Positions 1 through 8,055 of a stretch of DNA of 64,000 nucleotides are shown piece by piece. Where the stretch lies: the NCBI GenBank assembly GCA_025352065.1, contig JANXUC010000056.1, positions 1 to 64,000 on the forward strand, read 5' to 3'. This DNA comes from Acidobacteriaceae bacterium. Lineage in GTDB: Bacteria; Acidobacteriota; Terriglobia; Terriglobales; Acidobacteriaceae. Within the stretch, counting starts at the first letter, position 1. Each line of letters begins with the position of its first letter. The position numbers were made by a program, and so were the translations under genes. The notes under the pieces are model-generated. The model did no database searches. It saw only the letters and a list, made by a program, of their open reading frames with translations, and was not told where the DNA came from.

Positions 1-59
1 TGTGTTCGCGTCCTCGGAGAGTTCTGCTCAAAAACCTCTTGACAGCGGGCTGCGTCGTT

Positions 60-105
60 AGAGACGGAATGACAAACTTTTAGAGGTTTCAAACAACCTC
101 TAAAA
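60..105. repeat. Inverted-repeat hairpin, probable remnant of the small dispersed element
   Basis: A perfect 11-base inverted repeat, TTTTAGAGGTT at 78-88 and AACCTCTAAAA at 95-105, encloses a 6-base loop. It follows the string CGGAATGACAA at 65-75. The same order (CGGAATGACAA, then a T-rich stretch, then CAACAACCT) is found at the right end of the element at 33377-33522, so this is probably a shortened copy. The A and T runs flanking the stem would also let it act as a two-way terminator; that role is inference. The rest of bases 1-248 holds no gene I can recognise. Confidence 0.5.
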
Positions 106-248
106 TTGCGCTTCTTAGTTACGGCAGGCAGGATGGCTGCAATCGCAAGTAGCTTTGGCTGCAAGCGCCCCGGCCTTCTGGCAATGGGTACTGTAAAAAG
201 TGTATTGGGTTGCTGGTGCGGGTCGGGCTCCAACTTCAACTATCGGGT

Positions 249-686
249 TCAGGCCGGAGAACCATCCAAAACTTCGTTGATGCTGTTGGCCAGAACGTGT
301 ACGTCGGTTTTCGAAATGGTGGCTAGAATTCCCACCTTGTGGGCCGCCTCAGCCAGTTGTAGGGAGGCGTGCAAAGTTAGGAGCATGATCCGGGCCTTGG
401 GAAACTCTTTCAATATAGCGGCAGAGGATTCTAGCCCATTCATGAGGGGCATGGAGAAGTCCATCAGGATCAGCTGCGGACTGAGGAGGCGATTTTTCAT
501 CACGCCCTCGGCGCCATCAACAGCTTCTCCGCAGATTTTCCAACCAGCGCAAGACTCGAGAAAGGTCCGCAGACTTCGACGGAAGATCGCGCTGTCATCG
601 ACGATTAGGATTCTCAGGGGCGTCAACCTTAGGTCCAACCAAACTTTAGCACTACCGCACACTTTCGACGAACTCGGAATCATCAC
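249..686 (-). CDS. Single-domain response regulator (receiver domain only)
   Basis: This 145-residue protein is a CheY-like receiver with no output domain. The acidic pocket is the DD pair in the motif ILIVDDSAIFRR near residues 30-31, the phospho-acceptor is Asp76 in LILMDFSMP, and the conserved Thr and Lys lie in MLLTLHAS and TISKTD. Its closest look is to NarL-family receivers that have lost the LuxR-type DNA-binding domain. The first about 20 residues are poorly conserved, so translation may start at an internal TTG around 626 just before TPLRILIVDD. No kinase gene is adjacent on this strand. The histidine kinase at 1556-2956 is a possible partner, by proximity only. Confidence 0.85.
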   Translation of the reverse strand: MMIPSSSKVCGSAKVWLDLRLTPLRILIVDDSAIFRRSLRTFLESCAGWKICGEAVDGAEGVMKNRLLSPQLILMDFSMPLMNGLESSAAILKEFPKARIMLLTLHASLQLAEAAHKVGILATISKTDVHVLANSINEVLDGSPA

Positions 687-834
687 TCGTTCAGGTGTCC
701 CTTTGAACAGCTTCTCAGTCTGGCAGGGAGGAATGGGACAAACAATACAGGCTTTACCCTAGAGATGGTTTAAAAAGGCCTATTTTGAGGGCGGCAATGC
801 CCACAGACGAAGCGCAGATAATTGGTGGCCAGAG

Positions 835-865
835 GGATCCTTCGCTGACGCTCAGAATGACAAAT
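835..865. repeat. Dispersed TCATTCTGAGCG-type motif
   Basis: Read on the minus strand this stretch gives TTTGTCATTCTGAGCGTCAGCGAAGGATCC, a dispersed motif I know from many environmental bacterial genomes. When translated it produces the familiar spurious peptide CHSERQRRIP. It is related in wording to the TTGTCATTCCGA core of the elements at 4284 and 33377. The surrounding bases 687-982 contain no other recognisable feature. Confidence 0.5.
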
Positions 866-982
866 CCGATTAATTGAAGCAAGCTGGGCATAGTGCACTC
901 CGCTGCACTGATACTTTAGTGTGGTGGGCGCTACAGGAACTACCGTATGGGTTTCAACCGGCATTCACCTTAACCTTGATCT

Positions 983-1417
983 ATGCGCGCCCTTCGAATT
1001 CTGGTAGTCGACGATCACGCGATGGTCCGAAGTCGCCTGTGCTCCTTGCTCCGCACCAGGCCGGAATTCGAAGTGGTATCGGAAGCCTCCGACGGACTCC
1101 AGGCAGTGGAGATGGCCAGGGCCCTGCAGCCCGACGTTGTTGTTTTGGACATCAGCATGCCTAGCATGGGCGGAATCGAGGCCGCCCCGCAGATTCGGCA
1201 AGGCGCGCCCGGTGCTCAAATCTTATTCGTGAGCCAACACAATTCCTTGAGCGTGGTCCGGGAAGCTCTTTCCACCGGCGCCCGCGGCTACGTTGTAAAG
1301 TCCGACGCGTCGGCGGATCTGGTCGAGGCCGTTTTTGCCGTCAGTCAGGGGATCGAGTTCGTGAGCCGCAAGTTGGTTTACAACTCACCAAACTCTCAAC
1401 CTTCAGCCACTTCTTGA
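983..1417 (+). CDS. Single-domain response regulator, NarL-type receiver
   Basis: This 144-residue receiver has the acidic pair D10-D11 (ILVVDDHAMVRSRL), phospho-acceptor Asp56 in VVVLDISMP, Ser84 at the switch position and Lys106 in GYVVKSDAS. The sequence ends about 30 residues after the receiver fold, where NarL/FixJ proteins carry a LuxR helix-turn-helix, so there is no DNA-binding output. It lies 138 bases upstream of the histidine kinase start on the same strand and is the most likely phosphotransfer partner. How it produces an output without a DNA-binding domain is not visible; it could act by protein contact or as a phosphate sink. Confidence 0.87.
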   Translation: MRALRILVVDDHAMVRSRLCSLLRTRPEFEVVSEASDGLQAVEMARALQPDVVVLDISMPSMGGIEAAPQIRQGAPGAQILFVSQHNSLSVVREALSTGARGYVVKSDASADLVEAVFAVSQGIEFVSRKLVYNSPNSQPSATS

Positions 1418-1555
1418 TGTTTTCTCGGATGTTGCTAGTTTTTGAGTGGTGTGTATACTCTAGTGTTTGGTACTCGGAGTTTCTTCCGCGCCGTGGTTTC
1501 TTCCCTTTATATATCGCCACCGGGCCCCTTCAGTGAATTCGAGTGTGGCACCCAC

Positions 1556-2956
1556 ATGGCAAAGGCTCCAAACGAACCTTTCGAAGAAGTAGCAGAGCCG
1601 GGCCGCAGCGGTGTTTCCAAGGCGTCCGCCTGGCGAGCTTTTGCCTTCGGTGTCGTCTTATTGCTGGCCAGTGGCCTGGGCATTTACCTGATGGCGGCGC
1701 GACTTCTGGACAAACAAAAGTGGATTGCTCATACCCTGGAAGTGAAAACCATTGTTGCTGAACTGACCTCCAACATCTTCCGTCTGGAAAGCGCGCGCCG
1801 CGGTTACGTTCTGGTGGGAAATCAAATCCAGCTGGACAAGTACGCGGACTCGGCGGAGAAGATTGCTTCCCTGACTGCGATGCTGCGAGATTTGACGCGC
1901 GATAACCCGGCTCAGCAGGCGAACCTCGACACCCTCGAACGGCTCAACCGTCAGAGGGGGTTGTTTTTGGACGAGTCGATCAATCTGCTGAAATACTCCC
2001 GAGAAAACGTTCCGCGACAGGTGGAAATCACACGGGAGAGTACGCAAATCGGAGGCAACATTGCCGACCTCCTGCGTTCGATGCAGGTAGAAGAGGGGCG
2101 CTTGCTGGCCTTGCGCTCGAAAAGCTGGACGCGGATCTACGGAATCATGCTGGCCGCTATCGCTCTTGCGGTGATGCTGGCCGTTGTACTGCTGGGACTC
2201 AGCTTGCGGGATCTGCGCAATGAACTCCGCCTCCGTGAGGCTGCTGAGCAATCCTACCGTCGGCTCAGCCATCGACTGCTTCAAGTGCAAGATGAGGAGC
2301 GGCGGCGATTATCGCGTGAATTGCATGACAGTCTGGGGCAGTCGCTCGTAGGTCTGAAGATGGGACTGGAGATGCTGCGCGACCCGCTGGCGCAGAAAGA
2401 AAAGATCATAGACGAATCCATCGAAATCCTGGATCAATCCTTAGCCGAGACCCGCACGATGTCATACTTGTTGCACCCGCCCTTGCTGGATGAAGCGGGT
2501 TTTGCCGTAGCGGCGAATTGGCTGGTGGAAGGATTTTCTAAACGCAGCGGGATCGCGCTCGAGTCGAGTATTCCTGCGGGTCTGCCCCGGCTTCCTCCCG
2601 AAATTGAGCTGGCGTTGTTTCGAGTTCTGCAGGAGTGCCTGACCAATATCCATCGCCATTCCGGCAGTGCGACCGCCCGCGTCGACCTCAGCTTTGCGGG
2701 TGGACGGGTAGTTCTTAAAGTTTGGGATGACGGCAAAGGGCTTTCGTCGGAGGCGATGATGCGCTTTCGAACCAACTCGAGTTTGAGCGTTGGGCTGGCC
2801 GGAATGCGGGAACGAGTGGAAGAATTGGGCGGAAGCTTGATCATCACGTCGGATGCAAAAAGCACACTTGTCATGGCAGCCGTACCTCTGAAGTTCGCTC
2901 CGACAACCTCGGATGCTCCCTCCAGTCAGCGAACCCTTCGCACTTCCGCCGCGTAG
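1556..2956 (+). CDS. Membrane histidine kinase, CHASE3 sensor with HisKA_3/HATPase (NarX/DegS-like)
   Basis: This inner-membrane sensor kinase phosphorylates NarL-family response regulators. From the ATG at 1556 it has 466 residues. A first membrane helix lies near 28-48 and a periplasmic CHASE3 domain follows, with the typical LESARRGYVLVGN motif. A second helix sits near 194-216. The HisKA_3 box EERRRLSRELHDSLGQS places the phosphorylated His at about 257. The ATP-binding part shows ECLTNIHRHS (N box), DDGKGL (G1) and GLAGMRERVEELGG (G2). An in-frame GTG at 1442 would add 38 residues of non-signal-like sequence, so I prefer 1556, though its ribosome site is weak. The receiver just upstream and the NarL regulator at 5007-5681 are candidate partners. 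The ligand is unknown. Confidence 0.9.
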   Translation: MAKAPNEPFEEVAEPGRSGVSKASAWRAFAFGVVLLLASGLGIYLMAARLLDKQKWIAHTLEVKTIVAELTSNIFRLESARRGYVLVGNQIQLDKYADSAEKIASLTAMLRDLTRDNPAQQANLDTLERLNRQRGLFLDESINLLKYSRENVPRQVEITRESTQIGGNIADLLRSMQVEEGRLLALRSKSWTRIYGIMLAAIALAVMLAVVLLGLSLRDLRNELRLREAAEQSYRRLSHRLLQVQDEERRRLSRELHDSLGQSLVGLKMGLEMLRDPLAQKEKIIDESIEILDQSLAETRTMSYLLHPPLLDEAGFAVAANWLVEGFSKRSGIALESSIPAGLPRLPPEIELALFRVLQECLTNIHRHSGSATARVDLSFAGGRVVLKVWDDGKGLSSEAMMRFRTNSSLSVGLAGMRERVEELGGSLIITSDAKSTLVMAAVPLKFAPTTSDAPSSQRTLRTSAA

Positions 2957-3260
2957 AGTTTCCCCACCCGGCCGCCGGGGGTACGTGTTCTTCCGCCAAA
3001 AGCTACAGTCCCCTTCGGATTCCCAAGATTCTCCTTCAGCGTGTACTTTGAGGTTACTTCGGAGGTGAGGTGGCGCAGGTTTTTGCCGTTTCCCTTGTCT
3101 TAGGCTGAATTGTAGCGGAACGGCGACAGGTTCAGCCACGCCTCACCCTCCTTTGTCTGCGGGTTAAGATGGCGCAGAGTGCTCAGTTGTAATTCAAGAA
3201 CACACACACACAACACGAAGCCGAGCAATTGGCTTTTTAATTCTCTCAAGGAGAAAGACC

Positions 3261-3503
3261 ATGAATTGGGATCAGGTGGAAGGTAAATGGAAGCAGATGA
3301 AAGGCTCCGTTAAGCAGCAGTGGGGAAAGCTCACCGATGACGATCTGGACATCATCGCCGGCAAGAAGGACGAACTTGTGGGCAAGATTCAGGAACGCTA
3401 CGGAATCTCCAAAGAAAAAGCGGAGCAACAACTGAAGGACTGGGTGGCGGTCAACCCGGCTTCCGAAAAAGCCGATCTAGGCCGGGAAAAGAAGGCCAGT
3501 TAG
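3261..3503 (+). CDS. CsbD-family stress protein
   Basis: This is an 80-residue, charged, helical protein of the CsbD family, small cytoplasmic proteins that accumulate under general stress; their biochemical role is unknown. The hallmark MNWDQVEGKWKQMKGSVKQ start and the KLTDDDLDIIAGKKDEL core are present. The start is fixed by AAGGAG at about 3249-3254, a few bases before the ATG. A second copy is at 20815-21063. The gene sits directly ahead of a BON-domain protein on the same strand, 101 bases away, and may be co-transcribed with it. Confidence 0.92.
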   Translation: MNWDQVEGKWKQMKGSVKQQWGKLTDDDLDIIAGKKDELVGKIQERYGISKEKAEQQLKDWVAVNPASEKADLGREKKAS

Positions 3504-3604
3504 AAGTGTCGTCGTCTTCCGAGCCGCCCACGCAAGCGGGCGGCTCTGTTCTAGGCAATATAGGCGCGGAAGCAGGGCAAACACAGAACCGGAATGGAGT
3601 AAGC

Positions 3605-4189
3605 ATGTTGCGAAACATTTTTTCAACTATTTTTTCAGGGTGGATGGCGGGCGCATGGTATCGAGCTGGAATTTTAAGTCTTGCGCTGGCTGCAGGCGCG
3701 CCTTTCGCCAGCGCTCAAGCGGCTGCACAACCTTCCGAGCGAGTGGTGCAGCGTATCACGAAAGAAATTCGGCATGAGCTTCTAATGCTCCCAAATCTGG
3801 GCGTTTTCGATCACCTGGCTTACAAAGTGGACGGGAACAAAGTCACTCTGCTCGGATCCGTCTCACGACCGACCTTGAAGCGCGATGCGGAGAGTGCGGT
3901 GAAGGGCATTGAGGGCGTGGAGCATATCGACAATCAGATTGAAGTCTTGCCTCCGTCGCCGATGGATGACAGGCTTCGCCGTCAACTATTTCAGGCCATT
4001 TATGGATTTGCTTCCCTGGAACGATATGCGCTTTCGGTGAACAAACCCATTCAAATCATCGTAAAGTCGGGCCACGTAACCTTGGAAGGCGTTGTGGACA
4101 GCGAAGCCGACAAGAACGTCGCTGGCATCCGTGCCAATAGCGTGCCAGGGATATTCTCTGTGGAGAACAACCTTACGATTTCCAAATAG
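3605..4189 (+). CDS. Secreted protein with two BON domains
   Basis: This 194-residue protein has an N-terminal signal segment (hydrophobic stretch ILSLALAAGAPFASAQA, about residues 20-38) followed by two BON domains. The first, around residues 50-115, contains KVTLLGSVSRPTLK and GIEGVEHIDNQIEVLP. The second, to the C-terminus, contains VTLEGVVDSEADKNVAG and VPGIFSVENNLTI. BON proteins of the OsmY type act in the periplasm and protect the envelope under osmotic stress. I chose the ATG at 3605 because GGAG lies just upstream and the signal peptide then sits at the N-terminus; a GTG at 3506 would add 33 polar residues. A strong terminator follows. Confidence 0.88.
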   Translation: MLRNIFSTIFSGWMAGAWYRAGILSLALAAGAPFASAQAAAQPSERVVQRITKEIRHELLMLPNLGVFDHLAYKVDGNKVTLLGSVSRPTLKRDAESAVKGIEGVEHIDNQIEVLPPSPMDDRLRRQLFQAIYGFASLERYALSVNKPIQIIVKSGHVTLEGVVDSEADKNVAGIRANSVPGIFSVENNLTISK

Positions 4190-4209
4190 TCCAGCTGAGA
4201 TGGTCTAGC

Positions 4210-4243
4210 AATAGGAAAGCCTCCTTAGGGAGGCTTTCCTATT
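4210..4243 (+). terminator. Rho-independent terminator after the BON gene
   Basis: A perfect 15-base inverted repeat (AATAGGAAAGCCTCC at 4210-4224 and its complement at 4229-4243) encloses a 4-base loop and is followed by T-rich sequence. It begins 20 bases after the BON stop codon and closes the CsbD-BON unit. Confidence 0.9.
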
Positions 4244-4283
4244 TTCGTGCTGGAAAATAAATCGGAGCCGGCGTGAGCGCTCC

Positions 4284-4427
4284 AGGAGCTTGTTGAAAAA
4301 CACTTAGAATTTGTCATTCCGAACAGTTTTATGGTGAGGAATCTGCTGTTTTCCTGAGGTTTCAATCAGTGGAAATTCTGAAAGAAGCCCTGAACGGCCA
4401 TCGGCAATACTTTTTCAACAACCTCCT
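4284..4427. repeat. MITE-like inverted-repeat element, copy A
   Basis: The ends are 17-base inverted repeats differing at one position: AGGAGCTTGTTGAAAAA at 4284-4300 and TTTTTCAACAACCTCCT at 4411-4427. Inside, at 4311-4352, is a core reading TTGTCATTCCGAACAGTTTT followed by ATGGTGAGGAATCTGCTGTT. The core recurs inverted at 33453-33492 within copy B. The element has no coding capacity. Its right end runs into the stop codon of the Lmo0937 gene on the minus strand, so it may double as that gene's 3' hairpin. Mobility is inferred from the two copies only. Confidence 0.7.
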
Positions 4428-4575
4428 AGGCGATAGAGCGTCCCTGAATCAGGCGGATCAGGACTACAACGACAGCGATGACCAGAAGAATGTGAATATA
4501 TCCCCCCAGGGTGTAAGAGCTCACGATCCCGAGCAGCCAGAGCACCAACAAGATCACAAAGATTGTCCAAAGCAT
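4426..4575 (-). CDS. Lmo0937-family small membrane protein
   Basis: This is a 49-residue protein with two hydrophobic helices. It starts MLWTIFVILLVLWLLG, has a short loop SYTLGGYIH, then LLVIAVVVVLIRLI and a short polar tail. It fits the Lmo0937 family of small inner-membrane proteins of unknown function that are common beside stress genes. The stop codon overlaps the inverted repeat of element copy A. A closely similar paralog at 17476-17625 carries a stop at codon 3. Confidence 0.85.
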   Translation of the reverse strand: MLWTIFVILLVLWLLGIVSSYTLGGYIHILLVIAVVVVLIRLIQGRSIA

Positions 4576-4801
4576 GAGGTTCGATTCCTTTCCTGTTCTA
4601 AAATTCGTACCATACCGATTGGCTGCGATATCTCGTTGAGAAGCCTACTCGCAAGCAGGAGCGCGGACCATCGGGTTAACGCCGTAGCTGGAATTCAGCA
4701 GCAGATCCTCCCGCGAGTTTTACTGGTTTTACCCGATGGCCTTAGGCGGGGAGGACTAGATAAGCTCATAGGGTGTATCCCAAGTGGAGGTTTTATTTTT
4801 T

Positions 4802-5089
4802 ATGGAAGCAGTAGACCTAGTTCCGCTTCGCGCAGCCGTGCTTTGCGCGAACTGTGAATTCATCAGCGCGCAGAAAGATGCAGGGCGGTGCGCCGCTTGT
4901 GGAAGCTCAGCGGTATTCTTTTTGTCGCGTGTGCTGGGCAGTTTAGGAGGTCTTCTCCCGTCCGCCGCAGAAGCCAGAAACAGCGACGCTCGGACGCAGT
5001 CTCGGCTTATACGCTGGCCGGTGCCGGGCTTAGCGTCGGTACAACCTGCACGATATTATTCCGAACCGCGTACAAAACTAGCTCGCTGA
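4802..5089 (+). CDS. Small zinc-ribbon protein
   Basis: The 95-residue product contains CANCEF and, 14 residues later, CAACGSS, a four-cysteine zinc ribbon, within the first 45 residues. The sequence RAAVLCANCEFISA resembles a small acidobacterial protein family with no known function. A GGAGG about 12 bases upstream supports the ATG at 4802. The C-terminal half is low-complexity and overlaps the 3' end of the response regulator on the other strand (5007-5681). The true functional part is therefore probably only the first 50 residues, and the tail may be eroded. Confidence 0.55.
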   Translation: MEAVDLVPLRAAVLCANCEFISAQKDAGRCAACGSSAVFFLSRVLGSLGGLLPSAAEARNSDARTQSRLIRWPVPGLASVQPARYYSEPRTKLAR

Positions 5090-5681
5090 CGGAATGCAGG
5101 TCCAGTTTGCGCATAATATTGGAGCGGTGAGTTTCGGCTGTTTTTACGCTCAGCCCAAGAGCAACAGCGACTTCTTTCGTGCTCTTGCCTTCCGCTAGAA
5201 GCTGCACTACTTCGCGTTCGCGCGGTGTGAGAATCTCTTTTTCGATCCCCGGCTTGCCGCGCAGAAACGAATCCAGCATCAACTCCGCGACCTTGGAAGT
5301 AAAGAATGTTTTGTTTCGCTGCAAAGCCTGTACGGCGACGAGCAAATCGCGGCCAGCATCGGACTTGAGAATGTATCCTCGGGCGCCGGCATCCAGAACC
5401 TCTCGCACCACTTGGTGAGATTCGTGGACAGTCAAAACGAGAACTTTAGCCGTCTCCTGAGCTTTGATGATCTGACGCGTAGCTTCCAGACCGTTGAGCT
5501 CCGGCATGCCGATATCGAGAATGATGACGTCGGGCTTGAGGGCAGCAACCTTTTCAACAGCTTCGCGACCGTTCGACGCCTCGCCACATATTTCCCATCC
5601 GGGCTGCGTCATCAAAATGGAACGAATACCATTGCGCACGACTTCATGGTCATCGGCTAAGAAGATTCGACATGGGGGCAT
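5007..5681 (-). CDS. NarL/FixJ-family response regulator (receiver plus LuxR HTH)
   Basis: This is a two-domain DNA-binding response regulator of about 224 residues. The receiver has the DD pair in IFLADDHEVVRN, phospho-acceptor Asp in VIILDIGMP (about residue 56 from this start), Thr in VLVLTVHES and Lys in GYILKSDAG. The C-terminal LuxR-type helix-turn-helix reads LTPREREVVQLLAEGKSTKE and continues through SVKTAETHRSNIMRKL. The ATG at 5681 has AGAGGTG at a good distance; an in-frame GTG at 5690 would lie too close to it. The histidine kinase at 1556-2956 is the only full kinase in the window and a plausible partner. Confidence 0.92.
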   Translation of the reverse strand: MPPCRIFLADDHEVVRNGIRSILMTQPGWEICGEASNGREAVEKVAALKPDVIILDIGMPELNGLEATRQIIKAQETAKVLVLTVHESHQVVREVLDAGARGYILKSDAGRDLLVAVQALQRNKTFFTSKVAELMLDSFLRGKPGIEKEILTPREREVVQLLAEGKSTKEVAVALGLSVKTAETHRSNIMRKLDLHSVSELVLYAVRNNIVQVVPTLSPAPASV

Positions 5682-6000
5682 AGCGATCACCTCTTGAGCT
5701 CTTAACTATACATGCTGTGTCATCCCCGTGGGAATCAGGGTTTTCCTGTACGTCGCCAACCGTTTTTCTGTCTGGCCGCAGTTCCGTAGTTCAACTTCCG
5801 CCTTCCAAAGGGGTTGGACTGGGCGGTGCGCAGACCCAAAACTAGGTCTGCAGTAAGCCTGACGCGGTTCTTACAGGGATTACCCTATTCAATCCGGGCG
5901 TGCTTGCTCCTACACTGAGGCCATCCATAAGCGAGAGCTTTCAAACAAGTTTTGCTGAGCCTACTGGCGAAGCTGAAATTCTACAAACTGGAGCAACACG
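5682..6000. other. Intergenic region with divergent promoters, no gene seen
   Basis: About 320 bases separate the divergent response regulator (minus) and the GroEL-fragment operon (plus), so promoters for both should lie here. I see no convincing -35/-10 pair and no coding sequence. GGAG about 8 bases before 6001 serves the next gene. Confidence 0.4.
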
Positions 6001-6207
6001 ATGCCAAGACAGCGCGAAGCAATGAACACCGTGGCTGCGAAAGAAGAAGAAGAGACCTTTCGGCAGTTTAAGGAATTGGTAGCAAACACAAAGTTGAATG
6101 CCATGATGGCGTCGACGCGATGTGTGAATCTTAGCGAAGCACGAACAGAATGGATCACTTCGTCGAGAGACGGATTTGTAGAAGCGTTTCAGTGGGGGCA
6201 CGCATGA
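6001..6207 (+). CDS. Small hypothetical protein, first gene of the GroEL-fragment operon
   Basis: This is a 68-residue, mostly helical and charged protein (VAAKEEEETFRQFKEL) that I do not recognise. Evidence that it is real: an ATG at 6001 with GGAG 8 bases upstream, and a stop codon that overlaps the start of the next gene in an ATGA arrangement (6204-6207), which implies translational coupling. It has no signal peptide or membrane helix. Confidence 0.55.
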   Translation: MPRQREAMNTVAAKEEEETFRQFKELVANTKLNAMMASTRCVNLSEARTEWITSSRDGFVEAFQWGHA

Positions 6208-6818
6208 GCGCCCAACTTGCCATGGTCGAAAGTGGCGTGTTGCGGCAGGTAGGGGAAATGCTTGTCTTTCGCGCAAAGTTAGATGGCGCACAATTTGACT
6301 GTGGATATCTCTCTCCCTACTTCGTGACGCACCCTGAGCGCATGGAGGCTGTGTTGGAGGACGCCTACATACTCATTTACGAAGCGAGCATTAGCCTTAA
6401 GGAGGACATACTCCCCCTCCTCGACCAGATCACGAAACTCGGTAGACCTTTGCTTATAGTTGCCGGGGATGTTCTCGGCGCTGCGCTCGCAGCACTTGTC
6501 GTGAATAATCTACGCGGCGAATTGCGAGTTGCCGCCGTCCGAGCGTCGGGCTCCCGAGCGCAGCAGAAAAAAGTGTTCGAGGACATTGCTGTGCTTACCG
6601 GCGCTAGGATTGTTGTGGAAGGTTCCAGTGTTGAACTGAAAGACATATGTGTTGCCAATTTGGGCCAGGCGAAGCAAGTTACAGTCGGCAAGAACAGCAC
6701 GGCGATTAAAGTGAAGGTGAAGGGCGACCAGCTTTGTTTTCAACCGCAACCGTACAGTCAGCCCAAGGCCGATCGCCTACTTTTACCAAGTCCTGCTCTT
6801 AAGGAGTGCGCGCTGTGA
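6204..6818 (+). CDS. Stand-alone GroEL apical-domain protein
   Basis: The 204-residue product aligns with only the apical, substrate-binding part of GroEL, about residues 188-336 of the E. coli protein. It contains FDCGYLSPYFVTHPERM, LPLLDQITKLGRPLLIVAGD, LAALVVNNLRGELRVAAVRA, EDIAVLTGAR and NLGQAKQVTVGKNSTAI. The ATP-binding equatorial domain and the C-terminal half are absent. Residues that form the polypeptide-binding groove in GroEL (Tyr/Ser/Tyr/Phe of YLSPYF, Leu pairs, VV of LVVNN) are kept. The usual PGFGDRRKA loop is altered to ASGSRAQQKK. The last 45 residues look unrelated to GroEL. Start and stop both overlap neighbouring genes, and the frame is intact, which argues for a retained gene. 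An ATP-independent holding role is inference. Confidence 0.8.
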   Translation: MSAQLAMVESGVLRQVGEMLVFRAKLDGAQFDCGYLSPYFVTHPERMEAVLEDAYILIYEASISLKEDILPLLDQITKLGRPLLIVAGDVLGAALAALVVNNLRGELRVAAVRASGSRAQQKKVFEDIAVLTGARIVVEGSSVELKDICVANLGQAKQVTVGKNSTAIKVKVKGDQLCFQPQPYSQPKADRLLLPSPALKECAL

Positions 6819-7039
6819 AGATGTTGCTATGGGCAGGATTGCTGATGGTTGTGCTTGGGATTGCATCTCTGGTGGTGCCCATTCCGCAGACCGAGAGGCA
6901 TGGCATCCAAGCCGGAGATCTCCATATTGGAGTTCAGACGAGCCACAGCGAGCGTGTGCCGCCCGTCGTCAGCGCTGTGCTGATTGTTGGCGGGATCGCA
7001 TTGAGCATTGCTGGCGGACGTACGTTGTCGAAGGCCTAG
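6815..7039 (+). CDS. Small inner-membrane protein, third gene of the GroEL-fragment operon
   Basis: This 74-residue protein has a hydrophobic helix at the N-terminus (LLWAGLLMVVLGIASLVVPI). A polar middle follows, with GIQAGDLHIGVQTSH, then a second helix (VVSAVLIVGGIALSIAGG). It resembles a widespread small bacterial membrane family of unknown role. The GTG at 6815 overlaps the upstream TGA (GTGA) and has AAGGAG at 6801-6806, 8 bases upstream, so I prefer it to the GTG at 6806 and the ATG at 6821. Confidence 0.75.
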   Translation: MKMLLWAGLLMVVLGIASLVVPIPQTERHGIQAGDLHIGVQTSHSERVPPVVSAVLIVGGIALSIAGGRTLSKA

Positions 7040-7225
7040 TTTCAATTTAGTAGATAAGCATGGTCACAATTGCTCAGCTATCTCTATTAACAAGCCTGAT
7101 ACTTAGGGTTGGATGAGAAGTTGCCGGGCTTTCTGGCAGCAGACCTCTTGTGTTCCGATACACAAACAGTTCTCACAACCTACCAGCGACCGTGCGACTT
7201 ACTCGGAGAAAATACAGGAGGCACC

Positions 7226-7957
7226 ATGAAACTATTCAAGAGTTTTGCAGCCGCACTATCCCTAGCCGTACTCTGTATGCTTGCAGTCCCCAGAGCCTCA
7301 GCCGATGACTGGAACCGTGAGACTATTGTTACCTTCAGCGCACCCGTGGAAGTTCCGGGAGTGGGCGCGCAGACTTTGCCAGCTGGCACGTACATCTTCA
7401 AGATTTTAGACAACAATGCTAACCGTCATATAGTCCAGATTCTTAATCAAGACAAGACCCACGTATTCACGACGATCCTAGCTATCCCGAATGTTCGTCT
7501 GAAAACTACTGACAAAACGACCATTACTTTTAGCGAACGCCCCGCAGGACAACCAGAAGCTCTGAAAGCATGGTTCTATCCGGGACGCGACTGGGGAGAA
7601 GAATTTGTCTACACGAAGTCGAGAGCCATGGAGCTAGCCAAGGAAACCAACGAGCCTGTTCTAGCGACTTCAGTAGAGATGGCGGCAGCTCCGGTGGACA
7701 CCTTGAAGACGTTGCCGATTGAGGCCGTTGGAGCCAAAGGTGAGCCCGTCGAATTGACAAAAGTGGTTGAAGCTCCGCCCGCTGCCGTAGAGCCAGCACC
7801 TGTGGTAGCGGCGGCAGCGCCCGCAGTTGAGCCGCAAATGGTAGCGACCAACACTCTACCGAAGACGGCCAGCTCCATGCCGTTGATTGCATTGTTTGGA
7901 TTTCTATCGCTGAGCGTAGGTTTTGGTCTCAAGCTGGCCTCCAAGCGAGATGCCTGA
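7226..7957 (+). CDS. Secreted protein with LPKTA C-terminal sorting signal (sortase substrate)
   Basis: From the ATG at 7226, which has AGGAGG upstream, the 243-residue product has a signal peptide ending in RASA (about residue 26). A conserved domain follows (FSAPVEVPGVGAQTLPAGTY, then IVQILNQDK and ITFSERP), and then a Pro/Ala-rich linker of about 50 residues. The C-terminus is a textbook sorting signal: LPKTA at 211-215, a hydrophobic helix, and the basic tail KLASKRDA. The globular part resembles a common acidobacterial secreted family of unknown function. A class D sortase gene lies 1.1 kb downstream on the same strand, so covalent anchoring by that enzyme is a reasonable inference. Confidence 0.85.
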   Translation: MKLFKSFAAALSLAVLCMLAVPRASADDWNRETIVTFSAPVEVPGVGAQTLPAGTYIFKILDNNANRHIVQILNQDKTHVFTTILAIPNVRLKTTDKTTITFSERPAGQPEALKAWFYPGRDWGEEFVYTKSRAMELAKETNEPVLATSVEMAAAPVDTLKTLPIEAVGAKGEPVELTKVVEAPPAAVEPAPVVAAAAPAVEPQMVATNTLPKTASSMPLIALFGFLSLSVGFGLKLASKRDA

Positions 7958-8055
7958 ATTGGATGAGGCTGCAACGGGGTGGCGGGCGACCGCCGCCTCT
8001 GTTTCAGTTTTTTCAGCATCCACTAAGGTGCCGATTCGACGAAAGTGTCCCGCGG

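Noticed and set aside
106-762. Long open frame on the plus strand over the first response regulator
   Set aside because: It is antisense to a clear receiver-domain protein and has no recognisable content.
770-964. Minus-strand frame with CHSERQRRIP
   Set aside because: This is the well-known spurious translation of a dispersed DNA repeat, not a protein.
4369-4857. Plus-strand open frame of 162 codons
   Set aside because: It reads through the inverted-repeat element and antisense to the Lmo0937 gene; its composition is not protein-like.
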